Assembly (NCBI GenBank): GCA_033807695.1
Contig: CM066308.1
Span: forward strand, 1,302,001 to 1,366,000
Direction of reading: 5' to 3'
DNA: 64,000 nt
Origin: Daedaleopsis sinensis
Taxonomy: Eukaryota > Basidiomycota > Agaricomycetes > Polyporales > Polyporaceae
The stretch's first letter is position 1. Each line of letters begins with the position of its first letter. A model generated the notes under the pieces. It did not search any database, was not told the DNA's origin, and worked only from the letters and a program-made list of their open reading frames with translations. This document shows positions 46,630 to 57,557 of the stretch, piece after piece. The position numbers were made by a program, and so were the translations under genes.

Positions 46630-46857
46630 TGGTCTCGTACCCAGACGTGCGAGTATGAACCCGCACCCCACCACCGCTGTTACTCGCAACGTCTGGGGCA
46701 ATTCAACCGTGCCCTCCTACCTCCCCCTATTTGAAATTCCGTCACGGTCACAGAGCCCACGTGTTTTCTCGGATATCAGCGACGACTTCCCGATTCAGAT
46801 ATCCTTTAGACGCTCTCAGGACGTTCTGCGTCGTGTCCGCCCTCTTGTACATCGAAA
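46630..46857 (+). repeat. Left arm of the long inverted repeat
   Basis: Starts GGTCTCGTACCCAGACG and ends near CTCTTGTAC; its inverted partner lies at about 47449-47680. Both arms are open in one frame, but this reflects their shared sequence and not a gene. Confidence 0.8.
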
Positions 46858-47448
46858 GCACTGTGTCTATACCTGTGATACCTTGTGAGAGAGCTATTAT
46901 AGCTCGCATCTTTAACTGTTGTCTATTTTCATGAGTTCAATTTCTAGGCTATGGCAAAGATTTAGTACAGAAAAACAATAGACCAGCCTGAGTCCCGGTC
47001 AACTTCCATCATACGACTCGTTTTGAGTATTCTGGAAGCTCATTGTGACTCTGTATCGGAGAATTGAATGAATAGAGCAAGTGCGCTAACTGAGTGATTT
47101 TGGCCACTGTCTTCGACAATCCGCCTGAGCTTGACATGCGCCGGGAAGCGTTAGGACGCATTGGCACGATTGATGCATGTAGTGCTGATAGATCTACCTA
47201 CCCTTGCTACAAGGCTTTGGAACCCGTTAACCTCACTCTATGCTCAAGCTCTTTGGCAACGCTCATTTTATTACGGTCACTGTTCGGCCGCCTGCGACTT
47301 GCCGGTCTGGTGTTCACACTGGACTTAAATTGCAGCGGTGTATATCAAAAATTGCTCGTACAGCTGATATAAAAGTCCATACACCTTGCTATAAACTGTA
47401 AGGAGGGAGCTCAACGTGCAATGGTGAGCTCGTACAAAAACCCTAGCG

Positions 47449-47680
47449 AAGTACAAGAGGGCCGCGGCGGACACGACGCAGAACGTCCTGAGAGCGTCTA
47501 AAGGATATCTGAATCGGGAAGTCGTCGCTGATATCCGAGAAAACACGTGGGCTCTGTGACCGTGACGGAATTTCAAATAGGGGGAGGTAGGAGGGCACGG
47601 TTGAATTGCCCCAGACGTTGCGAGTAACAGCGGTGGTGGGGTGCGGGTTCATACTCGCACGTCTGGGTACGAGACCAGCG
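47449..47680 (-). repeat. Right arm of the long inverted repeat
   Basis: Inverted partner of 46630-46857; it is directly continuous with the outer 34-bp tip at 47673-47706. Confidence 0.8.
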
Positions 47681-47706
47681 ACGACCGACCAAAATTGAGC
47701 ACCCCT

Positions 47707-48796
47707 GATGGAGAGTAAAGCTGGAGTAAAGTACTTATCAGGAACGAAGCGGTGAAACCAGGGGAAAACCCTAGCCTTGCAATTGATTGGCTCCCGTCAT
47801 CGTCCAAAAACGGCCATATGTTTGATGGGGACGCGTGGCGGTGCTCAGTGGGTACCGGTAACTTCCCAAACCTTCTCTTGAAAACGATCGCGACTTGGAG
47901 ATTTCGAGAATGACTTCAGGCTGAAGCCTACTGAAGCCTCCTCATTCCTCTAGTGCCTTACTCAGGCTTCGTGAAGCTTTTAAGCCTCGGCCTCAAGCAG
48001 CGTTCTGTTGGACAAACTGTAATCCGTCGCCTCAAAGCCGGCGCGCTCACACGGAGAACTCTACACACATCAATGCGATACACGCAAATCCTCGGCTCTT
48101 TCATGCATTCGAACCACAATGACAGAATTCCATAATCGGATCCAGTATATTACCGGAGTTGTCACTCGTTTCTGACACGCGGAGAAGCTTGCTGTGCATA
48201 GACACGTACAACGCACACCGCACACGCGAGACGTCTTCACAACTCCCGGTGCGTTAACTCAATAATTATGAGTTCACGAGTACTGACTTTGGAACTTCGA
48301 TCGGACCCTCGCAACTCTTGGTCTTGTACCTGAAAGAGTTCTGATCACTTGTGAAGCCCATATACCCTCACGGAGTGACCGCGGTACTCAGACGGTGGTG
48401 GGGTGAGGTGTTCGTATTCGATCGTCTGGGAATGATTCTACGAGTTCGACAGCGACGGGCCTGCGCACAGCAGCGTAGCAGCCCCGCTAAAGCCGCAATG
48501 CCTCCTTACTTTGCACCCTCCTTTGTGTTTTGTATCTTGTCCCTGTCTCTCAACAATGGTCCCTTTGTACGTTCGGCGTCTGCTTTGACTACACCGTTTG
48601 CGTCGTTTTGACACTCCTGCGATAGATCCACCGACCACAAGTCAAATAAAGCGACCAACTGTTCAATACCTTAGGTCCAGCATACGCAGTTGCACGCCAC
48701 TCAGAAGGTATATAATAGTCCCTCCCCATAATGGCGTCGCTCCGTCTGCTCCTCTCCCTTCCCGCTTATTCTCGTAACTCGTACTAACTCCCACAG
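47707..48796. other. Intergenic region
   Basis: No exon recognised. The last 90 bp hold the promoter of the coiled-coil gene. Confidence 0.5.
48709..48716 (+). promoter_or_regulatory. TATA box of the coiled-coil gene
   Basis: TATATAAT lies 81 bp upstream of the start codon at 48797. Confidence 0.45.
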
Positions 48797-49726
48797 ATGC
48801 TCGGCCGCGACCAGAACTGGAATGCGCTCGCTAGGACAGGCTCCAGTATGGACCTCGACCCGTCCCACAGCCAGAGCGCGGGCCAGAGCAGCCAGGGTCC
48901 GAGCCGCCGACTCGAGCATGCCGGCTCCACGCCACCGCCCATCTCCCAGCTCAAAGCCAGCCAAAAGTAAGCCCGATGTCTCTCTCGCACACAAGTTGCA
49001 GTGTGCAATGCTGACACTGTCTGGCAGCCACGTGCATTTTGGCTCTCAACGTTCTCAACACTCGTCTTTCTCATCGTTGAGCGACAGCGGGAGCGAGTAC
49101 GGAGACTATCCGTCGGACCCAGAAGGGTGGTCCCCCCTCTCGAGTCAGGAGAGCTTCTCGAGCAGCCAGCGCTCCGACACGAGCACCATGTCTGCGCAAG
49201 CAACGGGGTCGGGCGTGGAAATTAACCTGGGGTCCGCGACCCCGACGCAGACGCAATTGAGCCTCCCGCCCACACAGATGGCCGGCCCGCAGCTCACTCA
49301 ACTGGCACCTCCGCAGCCGACGCAGATGCCGAACCCGGGCCACGGCATCCTCCAGAACCACCCTCCGGTCAACCGCGGTCGATCCCTGAGGAAGGAGGAC
49401 ACCCTCATGTCGATCGACCCGACGCAAGGTGCGTGGGGAAGCCTTATGATCGCCGGAGCGGTCGCTGATCCACCGTGCGTGCGTGAATAGCCCCTTCCCC
49501 CGCGGAGACCATCGCACGGGAGGTGCAGGCGCTGCTCGACCCGCGCCTGCAGGCGACGTTCTGCAACCAGTACCACCGCGACCGCGAGCTCCTCCAGATG
49601 TTCGCGGAGTCCATCAGGTACCAGATGTCGGAGGAGTGCGCGGAGATGCGGCACGAGATGGCGAGGCTCCGACAGGAGGTGCTTGACCTGCGCCTGCAGG
49701 TCGAGAGGTACCGCACGGGGCGCTGA
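48797..49726 (+). CDS. Low-complexity protein with C-terminal coiled coil, unknown function
   Basis: Three exons (48797-48966, 49028-49428, 49491-49726) join in frame to 268 residues. The first 190 residues are Ser/Gln/Pro-rich and probably disordered (HFGSQRSQHSSFSSLSDSGS; TPTQTQLSLPPTQMAGPQLT). The last 75 residues form an amphipathic helix with heptad spacing (ETIAREVQALLDPRLQ, ELLQMFAESIRYQMSEECAE, MRHEMARLRQEVLDLRLQVE), predicted to dimerise. No catalytic or DNA-binding domain is recognised. The start codon is directly preceded by CACAG, so a 5' UTR intron or an extra upstream exon cannot be excluded. Confidence 0.68.
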
Positions 49727-50216
49727 GCTGAGATCCGTGCGTGCTGGCATGCTTGCGGGCGGGTAGAGTTCAGTGTCTGTTCGGGGTCGAGATCAGTCTG
49801 TAATGCTGCGTGTACGTCTTAGAGTTGGTCTGTATGAGCACTAGTGTTGTCTTGCATGCACCCTCTGGTTGCAGGGTTATCGAACTCGCGGCACTCAGGT
49901 CAAAGGTGAGTCTGTGAATAGAAGCTGCACGCAGTGTATGATTCCGGCCTGCGGGATGATGAATCATGAAGAACAAGCAAATGACATCCACGGCAAGCAC
50001 GTCACGGTCTCCGAGTCTCAACCTCGTTCGCATCCTCGTCGGCTCGCATATTAGCATCCTGAACATTCGTCCATTCTCACCGGCCCCTTCCACGTCCTCG
50101 TCGGCCTCACCCGCCCTATGTCCTGTTTCTCCAGCGCAGAATCCACATCCTCGTGGTCCTACTGCGTCGGGCCTCGTCCTCGACCTCATCGGCTCAACCC
50201 GTGGTCGGCGCATCCG
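49727..50216. other. Intergenic region
   Basis: 3' flank of the coiled-coil gene leading into the minisatellite; no exon seen. Confidence 0.45.
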
Positions 50217-50640
50217 GTGGGCTCATCTTGGAGTCGGCTCATCCTGGGGATCGGCTTGTCCTGGGGGTCGGCTCATCCTGGTCCTGTGGTCGGCTCATCC
50301 TGGTCCTATGGTCGGCTCATCCTGGTCCTATGGTCGGCTCATCCTGGTCCTATGGTCGGCTCATCCTGGGGGTCGGCTCATCCTATGGTCGGCGCATCCT
50401 GGGGGTCGGCTCATCCTGGGTGTCGGCACATCCTGGTCCTGTGGCCGGGTCGGCTCATCCTGGTCCTAGTATGGTCGGCTCATCCTGGTCCTATAGTCGG
50501 CGCATCCTGGTCCTATGGTCGGCTCATCCTGGATTTATGGTTGGCTCATCCTGGGGGTCGGCTCATCCTGAGGGGCTCATCCTGAGGGTCGGCTCTATGG
50601 TCGGCACATCCTGGATATGCGAATCCTGGGTCGGCTCCTC
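50217..50640. repeat. Minisatellite of about 22-bp units
   Basis: Around twenty tandem, partly degenerate copies of GGTCGGCTCATCCTGGTCCT(AT), with shorter variants (GGTCGGCTCATCCTGGG). All three plus-strand frames stay open because the unit lacks stop codons; I treat this as a repeat artefact and not as coding sequence. It lies between two genes near their 3' ends. Confidence 0.9.
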
Positions 50641-50952
50641 CTAGTCAGCTCTCGTCCTCCTCGTCCTCCTCCTCGTCAGTGTCCGTGTCCATGTCCGCAC
50701 GTATCAACTAGTCCGGAACCGAAACCAAAACGAAACAGAACCCAATCTCGAGCCAGAACCCAATCCAGAAACCAAATCATTATGCACGCACAGTCAAGGG
50801 GCGTCCCCCTCGACCTCGTGCCAATTCCCCGTCCAATTCCCCGTCCAATTCCCCGTCCAACCCAACCCGTCCCGTCCCACCCCATCCGTCTCAGGCTCCC
50901 ATGGCCACCCCGCCGTACGTAGTCTCCGCATCCACCAAGCTCGTCCGCACGC
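50641..50952. other. Intergenic region with simple repeats
   Basis: Contains short runs such as CCTCGTCCTCCT and (AATTCCCCGTCC)n at about 50823-50860. No exon seen. Confidence 0.5.
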
Positions 50953-52958
50953 TCACCCGGCACGCTTCCGCCGGCGCCCCTTCGCGCCCATCGCAGCAAG
51001 GTCGGTGGAGACCACGCGGATCTGCCGCACGCCCTGTGCCGCGGCCTGCCCCAGCCGCCGCATCCGCTCCTCCCACTGCCCGAGGGCAGCTTGCATCGCG
51101 TGCGCCCTGAATGTGATGAACGGCGCGGGGGCGGGGGCGGGGGCGGGCGGGGGCGGAAGCGTAGGTGCGGCGCGCGTGCGTTTGCGCGATGGTAAGGGTG
51201 CGACACGGCGGGGGATAGGGGTTGCAGGAGCGGCGCGTGCAGGGGCAGGCGCGGGGGCGGGCGAAGGCGCCGGGGAAGGCAAAGGCGCGGGCGAAGGCAA
51301 AGGCGCGGGCGAAGGTGCAGTGACGGGGACCGCAGGAGCGGCGCGCGGGCGCTTGCGCGATGGCAAGGGTGCGACACGGCGTGGTGCAGGGGTTGCAGGA
51401 GCGGCGCATGCACGCGCGGGCGAAGGTGAAGGCGCGGGCGAAGGTGAAGGTGCGGGCGAAGGTGAAGGCGCGAGCGAAGGCGCGGGCGAAGGCGAAGGCG
51501 CGAGCGAAGGCACGGGCGAAGGTGAAGGCGAAGGCGAAGGCGCGGGCGAAGGCGCAGGCGAAGGCGAAGGCGAAGGCGAAGGCGCAGCGACGGGGACCGC
51601 AGGAGCAGGCGAAGGCGCAGGCGAAGGCGAAGGCGCAGAGATGGAGGCCGCAGGAGCGGCGCGCGTGCGCGTGCGCGATGGTAACGGTGCGATACGGCGG
51701 GGTGCAGGGGTCGCAGGAGCGGCGGGGGCTGGCGGAGGCGCAGTGACGGGGACCTCAGAATCCACGCGCGTGGGCGATGGCAAGAGTGCGGGGGCTGCAG
51801 GAGCGGCGCAGGCAGGAGCGGGCGCGGGCGCGGTACGGCGGGGGATGCGGTAGAAACTCTCGCTCTGTGTGTCCGGTGCCCGTCAGCCGGATTCACGATG
51901 GCGAAATGAGAGCAGAGGTTACATACCGATTTGTACGGCGTGACCCACTTGCCCTTCTTCGACGGCGCCGGTAGGGGCCGCTCTGCGCGCCCGACATAGA
52001 GGAGCTCGCGGTCCTCAATGTCGACGTCGTCCGCCGCCCGCTTGCGGTTCTGCATGCCGGGAACCATGGCAGGCGGAGTAATTAGAATTTGGATTACGGG
52101 GTGGATGGGCGCTTCCATGAGGATGTTGCGAGCAGGTGCGGAGTTGCTAGCGTCGCGTGGGGTGAACGCGTGAAGCTGGTGGACAGCGGCGGACGCTCGA
52201 GAGATAGACTGGAATGGCTTGAACTCCACCCTCGGGTAGTAGGCGTCGGCGCCGGGCAATGCAAGCGCAACGTCCGACGTGATGCTGTTTGCGGGAGCAT
52301 CCAAGTCGGCGCCGACGAGGAATAGCTCTTCAAGTTCTTGCTTCCATCCAGTGGGCGTGGCTGTCGTGACTTCGACTGCATCGCTGGGATGTGCGACCTC
52401 GGCAGCGCTGAACGTGGCACTGGGGCAGGGGCTAAGCCAGCCGTCGTTTTCGTCTGTATCGGACACAAGATAGTCTGCTCGCTTAGTGTCGACCTTGCTT
52501 TTGGTGTGGATATCGATGTGGATATCTTCCATGTCGTCCTCGTCCTCGTCGTTGTCGTCTATAGCAGAACAGACATAGTCGGCCTGCTGAACGTCGCACA
52601 CGCTCTTGAATTCGACCGCGGTGATGACGATATCTTCCATGTCATCTTCCTCCTCCTCGTCTTCGTCCGGAATCAAGTCGACTGTCGCGCAGATGGGAGC
52701 GTCAACCCGCTCGACGCCGATGGAGACATCTTCCATATCGTCTTCGTCGTCCGAGCTGCAGTCGTCTGTGTCGGAGGCTAGGGAGCTTATCCGATGTTCA
52801 GTGATCAAGTTCGCTGCAGGAGACGGACCCGAGGCGTACCTCGTAGACTCAGGGAGATCATCAGTCGCTCCCTCAAGCACATGCTCCAACTCTGACAATT
52901 TTGTGTATGCGGGAGAGATGGTAGAGAGCTGCGAGTCAAGAGTGTAGTAGTTCGACAT
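50953..52958 (-). CDS. Modular protein: acidic repeat N-terminus, Pro/Ala/Ser repeats, basic C-terminus; unknown function
   Basis: Two exons (52958-51927 and 51864-50953) join at TPYKS|SESFYRIPRR with no phase shift, giving 647 residues. The N-terminal third has three acidic modules, DDEDDMEDVSIGV, EEEEDDMEDIVITAV and DEDEDDMEDIHIDI. A central segment includes KRAADDVDIEDRELLYVGRA and SKKGKWVTPYK. The second half is a long Pro/Ala/Ser tract (APSPSPAPSP repeats) with three copies of a basic unit, RRVAPLPSRKRPRAAPA and variants, and a final helix (MQAALGQWEERMRRLGQAA) ending KGRRRKRAG. The GEGAGEG-like frames on the opposite strand are shadows of the Pro/Ala repeat. A nuclear role is suggested by the basic clusters but is not shown. 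An upstream ATG at 53168 in the same frame lacks support; MSNYYTLDSQLST was preferred. Confidence 0.68.
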
Positions 52959-53434
52959 ATTAGAAAGAGGTATGGACTGCGCAGCAGTGATGGTAGAAGT
53001 TCGTGTGGAAGGGTATGAAAGGTGAGAGTGAAGGTGGGGATGAACGAGACCGTTCGCTGCCTTTTGCAGACTGAAGATGGCGGATCGATGGGGGCTGACG
53101 GCGTGCGCCCCCTGCCCATAACAAGTGGGCGGAAAGCTCGGACAGACCGGACATATACCGACCATCACCTATAATAGGCGGCATTTGCCTATTCTGGAAG
53201 ATTAGCGGCCAGACCGAAATCAGCTTCCGCGCGCAAGTCGCAGTTTCGACCGACTAGTGCTTGAGGGAAGGAAGGCTCTTCCTTATGAGCCGTCCGACGC
53301 GACGAGAAATTGGGTGCAGAGGACGAAGACTAGTAGCCACAACGACGCCATTTGATTGAAGTGAGAGACCGTCTAGACAATAGTTCGACTGCAACCAGTA
53401 GACGTCTACATGCGTCCGATATCCACATGAGAGA
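52959..53434. other. Intergenic region
   Basis: Upstream of the modular protein gene and downstream of the small secreted protein; nothing else seen. Confidence 0.45.
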
Positions 53435-53851
53435 TCACTGCTGCTGACTAGGGTAGCCGTTCGCATTCCCCGAGAGAGCATCGAGACCTGGCATCCGCGC
53501 AACATCGTTCTTGTAGTTCTGGATTGGGACCACGCTCGCGCCGTCAGCGTTCCCTTGCAGGATGTGAATCGGCACGCCCTGCTACAAGCGCGACAGTGTG
53601 TCAGCGGGAGCTGGGCGAACTGCGCTGCTCGAGGGAGATGGGGCAGCGAATCTCACCGGTGCGCGGGGAACGTACGGCTTGAGCAAAGGGGGAATGTTGA
53701 CTCCGGCCCCGGCGTGGTCCTTGTTGTCGTTCGCAGCCTTCTCAATTTGGCGGATAGTGTCGCCGTTCTGGGCGGGCGCGGCACGGACGCTGGTAGTTAT
53801 GGCGAGGCGGAAGAGCGCGAGAGTGAGAATCTGGCGGTAGGGGAAGTACAT
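53435..53851 (-). CDS. Small secreted protein, unknown function
   Basis: Two exons (53851-53657 and 53578-53435) join in phase at YVPRAP|GVPIHILQG to give 112 residues. The N-terminus is a signal peptide (MYFPYRQILTLALFRLAIT ... VRAAPA). The mature part of about 85 residues has no cysteine, is rich in Asn, Gly and Pro, and contains IRQIEKAANDNKDHAG, PPLLKPYVP and VPIQNYKNDVARMPGL. It ends YPSQQQ. No known family is recognised. Without splicing the frame runs to a different C-terminus; the spliced form was preferred because the donor (GTGAGA) and acceptor (TAGCAG) are good and the joined frame reads cleanly to a stop. Confidence 0.6.
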
Positions 53852-55432
53852 GTTTGCCGTAAAAAGAGTGTGGTGGGATAGAGATGTTGATGGTCGTATC
53901 GAGAGGGGTACTGGCGGCGGGGTGGGAGAGGATGGTAGCAGGATGGAGAGCGTACTGGCAAGCGTAGGGATAGTTATAGAGGCAAGGACATGGCTGACAT
54001 CGTTGCGCAATGTTCGGGTGAATGTGGGCGATCGGCGTGAAGGACGCATGGGGAGCGAGGACGGCAACTGTGACAAGCTGGTTTGACCAGCCGCGTCGAT
54101 CGATCAAAGCTGTGGTAGCAGCTCCGATCGTATACACCTGGCTGTATGCACGCACCGTCCCTAGGATCTATGCCGACGACGCTTTAAGCTGCAGGTCGGC
54201 CACAGGCGAAGATAATGTACTAAAAGATGTTCAGCTATGCGTTGCGTATAGTCAGCGTCCTCCGACAGAGCAGGAGACGAATGTTAGGCGCACCAAAGCA
54301 ATAGCTTGTCCCGTTGTTCGAACATACTCTCACCTTCGGCTGCGAGTAGATCTCCGATCACTCAGCCTACTGCAGACGAAAATCATGTTGTGGTTGTAAC
54401 CTTAGGACGGATTGACGAACAAAGCAAGCAAGCAGAATGGGTCCAGCATCATGAACATGATGCAGATGGGTCACTAGAGCACTGGGCGAGGGCCCTGCGG
54501 CCAGGGCATGGGTACCTGGGTTACCGGTACCGTGACGATCTCGAGAGGCGGAGTTCAGTAGAGTCTCTTAGACTGTAGAGAGTGAGAGGTGTTTGTAGAT
54601 GTTGTGATTGTGGCTACTCCAGCTCCAGGGCGGCAAATCACATCCTCCGTGCCGACGTCCTCCTCCCGACTCCGACAGCGATCCAGTAGTATCCAAGCAT
54701 GCAACTCTCACCGCAGGGCAGCTGTACTTGTAGAGCGGACGACTGCGGGTACCACTAGCATACGCGTTATACAGGCTATCCTTGTTGCTCACAAACATGC
54801 GTGCGAAGTATCTGGATCTCATACACCATCCTTCTGAGGCTCCTTCGACGCCCCCACTACCGTGAGGTACTTATGTGAGCGTAGGTGGGAGGCTCGTACC
54901 GGCCATAAGATTGGACCATGGTGAGTCCCAATCATAGCGGTCAATGTCCGCAGATCGCGACGGGTCCACTTATTGCTCAGGTACGTGCGGGACTTGTCTC
55001 CCCTAGGCAGACGATGAGGACCTATCGGTCCTTCAACTGCGGGACCGCCTTCCGGTAACTATTGTAATAGCGTATCACCTCCTGCTGCAGGCATGCTCTC
55101 TATGATTTGCCTCCGCTCCAATCGCAAGCTCGCCCTGAAGAACGAGGCTCCAGTCACCGTGTGCTCCAAGACCGGAAGCGATGCTGCTACAACCTTCTTC
55201 GACAACATGCGGCGAGATAGTCCAATGCACGCGTTGCGACTGTTTTGTCCAGAATGGCTACGTTTCTTGGAGTGGACCGCGATCAAACCGCGATACATTG
55301 TCTGTTTGCCGCCTAACATTCCCTAGGCCCGCATGATATGTGTACGTGGCCCAATCTATATCTTGTGCAGCGGCTCTCACACCTGACATAGTACGCCCCC
55401 CACAACTTGCGCGACTCGAGGCGACATCCTCA
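53852..55432. other. 1.6-kb gene-poor region
   Basis: No exon set recognised. Holds the promoter of the small secreted protein on one side and of epoxide hydrolase A on the other. Confidence 0.5.
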
Positions 55433-57095
55433 ATGGGTGACAACCAAGCCAAGGAAACTCCATTCGTGCTTTCCATTCCCGACGCAGCACTTGATCTCCT
55501 CCACAAGAAGCTCGACCTCGCACGTTTTCCTGACGAACTCGACGGCGCGGCGTGGAACTACGGCGTCCCGCTCGCCGACGTCAAGCGCCTCGTCTCACGC
55601 TGGAAGGATGGGTTCGACTGGCGGAGACGCGAGGCGGAGATCAACAGACTCCCCATGTTCACGAGGGATATCGACGTCGACGACTTCGGGACGCTCAACA
55701 TCCACTACGTGCATCAGCGGAGCGAGGTCGAGGATGCGATCCCTCTCCTGTTCGTTCATGGATGTACGTGCCATCTCTCACCATCATTATCGCTTCATGC
55801 TGGTGAGGAACTCATGGTTGGAGCAGGGCCCGGTCATTTCCTCGAAGTGAGAAAGCTGCTCCCGCTCCTGACCGCGATGTCCCAGGAGCATCCCAGCTTC
55901 CATGTCGTCGCTATCAGCCTACCTGGGTTCGGGTTCTCCGACGCGCCCTCGAAGCCGGGGTTCGCTGCCCCCCAATACGCGCAGGTGCATGGCCGCAGCC
56001 CATACTGACTCACCGGCTTGGCTGATGCGTGGCTCCGGCGAAGGTCATGAACAGGCTCATGCTGTCATTGGGCTACGATCATTACGGCGAGCTGCTTCTG
56101 CCAAGTCATCTTCGCACTGACTCTGACGATGTATCCGAAAACAGTATATCAAGGAGGAGATTGGGGGCACTTCGTACGTACTCTGACATAGGCTCTACTG
56201 TGCGCCCATCGACCGTCTATCCAGTTAGGCGTCCATACCGCACACATTTACGGGCACCAGCACATCAAGGCACGGCATACGAACTCCCCGATGTATGTCG
56301 TCCACATACGCACTATTCGCGCCAAATTCTTACTGTTCATTCGAACAGAATCCAACCCCGGCTCGTCGATCTCCTGCGCCACCCGCGCGTCCTCCTGCGA
56401 ATGCTGCTGCTCCCGTTCGACAAGCCTGCGCTGGAAGCCCTCGCCGTCTTCAAGCAGTTCTTCGCCACAGGCTCCGGGTACATGGTCGAGCAAGCGTCCA
56501 AGCCGCAGACGCTCGGGTACGCGCTGGCCGACTCCCCCGCTGGGCTCCTCGCGTGGATATACGAGAAACTCGTGTCCTGGACGGACGACTACCCGTGGAC
56601 GGACGACGAAGGTCAGTGGTCTGTGCCCCTCGTCTCGATGCTCGTCCGTCTTACACAATAGTATCAGTGCTCGAATGGGTGTCGGTCTACTGGTTCGCAC
56701 GCGCGGGGCCCGCGGCGTCCGTACGGATCTACTACGAGATGTCAGGCGGGCACACGCGGAGCATCGCCCAGGGTGCCGGCTGGTCGTGGTCGTCCATCCC
56801 GCTCGGCGTGTCGTACTTTCCGCGCGAAATCGTGCGCCTGCCCGCATCGTACGTCCCAAGTTCCCTCGCGTTAACGTCAGCCTGTACATAGACCTAAGCT
56901 GATTGGGCTTGGACGGCTTCTGCATGCAGCTGGACGGGCCTGCTGGGGAACGTCGTGTATCAGCGCGAGCACACGAAGGGAGGCCACTTTGCTGCGACGG
57001 AGCGGCCGGATGCGCTCGGGGACGACTTGCGCAGGATGTTTGGGCGGGGTGGGCCGGCTTTTGGCGTCGTGCCAGGCAAGGATGGGTATTCTTGA
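55433..57095 (+). CDS. Epoxide hydrolase A (alpha/beta hydrolase with EHN domain)
   Basis: Microsomal-type epoxide hydrolase that opens epoxides to diols, as in detoxification of lipid or aromatic epoxides. The N-terminal EHN segment ([38 protein letters not shown]) leads to LLFVHGWPGHFLEV, where an intron splits the Trp codon of the HGWPG oxyanion loop. Short middle exons give [13 protein letters not shown], then [10 protein letters not shown] with the nucleophile Asp in GGDWG, then [16 protein letters not shown]. Exons up to about 56611 carry the lid ([20 protein letters not shown] with the lid Tyr), and the end has [13 protein letters not shown] with the catalytic His. The stop is at 57093-57095. 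The intron at 56087-56144 has a GC donor (ACG|GCGAGC), while gene B has GT there. All joins fit in phase. Confidence 0.86.
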
Positions 57096-57557
57096 CCGCC
57101 GTCGGCGCCAAGCGATCCCCATTGAGCGACGGTTAGACAGGACCGTCCTCCCCCCATTCCATGATAGGTCCTGTGCATTGCATGCCTAGAAGAGACATTG
57201 ACAATGTGCGACGATGCGTACACTGTTTGGAAAGTATTATGTACTGGCGAATGCTAGGAAAACTCGATACAGAAAACCGATCCAGTGCACTGTGGACCAG
57301 AGACTCGCATTTTAGGCGCCTGACGGCAATCCGCCTCGGTGTTCGCACGAGTCAGCGAACCCACTAAGAGGAGTAGGCTCGAGTATCAGTAATGCGATAT
57401 TGTCTCAGCTCTCTTGCGCTAGCTGAGTATGTGGAACCAAGATAGATCTAGAAAGATATCTAGAAAGATGACAATAAGTTGCCTAGTACTGGACACGTGT
57501 TGGAGGAACCTCTCAGGCTTGCTTCGCCCCACCACCGTGACGTCCGCGTTAACTCTC
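57096..57557. other. Intergenic region between epoxide hydrolases A and B
   Basis: Short spacer between tandem duplicates; nothing else seen. Confidence 0.5.

Larger units (their letters stand above)
46186..47706. mobile_element. Nested non-autonomous inverted-repeat element
   Basis: The outer ends are perfect 34-bp inverted repeats (46186-46219 and 47673-47706; tip AGGGGTGCTCAATTTTGG). A long inner arm at about 46630-46857 is repeated in inverted orientation at about 47449-47680, with a 7-nt gap near GTGTCCGCC. A further perfect 36-bp inverted pair (46206-46241 and 46594-46629) delimits a 424-bp unit (46206-46629) within the left end; counted from the outer tip at 46186, the inserted unit is 444 bp. 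The simplest reading is a foldback-type element with arms of about 240 bp whose left tip was replaced by insertion of a related shorter copy. No transposase gene is visible in the central 600 bp and no clear target-site duplication was found. Confidence 0.75.

Noticed and set aside
46532..46888. Possible small gene, repeated at 47443-47652
   Set aside because: The same peptide appears on both strands because the DNA is an inverted repeat of a mobile element.
50118..50644. Open frames with repeated SSWSYGRLI-like peptides
   Set aside because: They are translations of the 22-bp minisatellite, which lacks stop codons in all three frames.
51005..51853. Plus-strand frame rich in Gly-Glu-Ala repeats
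   Set aside because: It is the complement of the Pro/Ala/Ser repeat of the minus-strand gene, which has a good exon join and non-repetitive ends.
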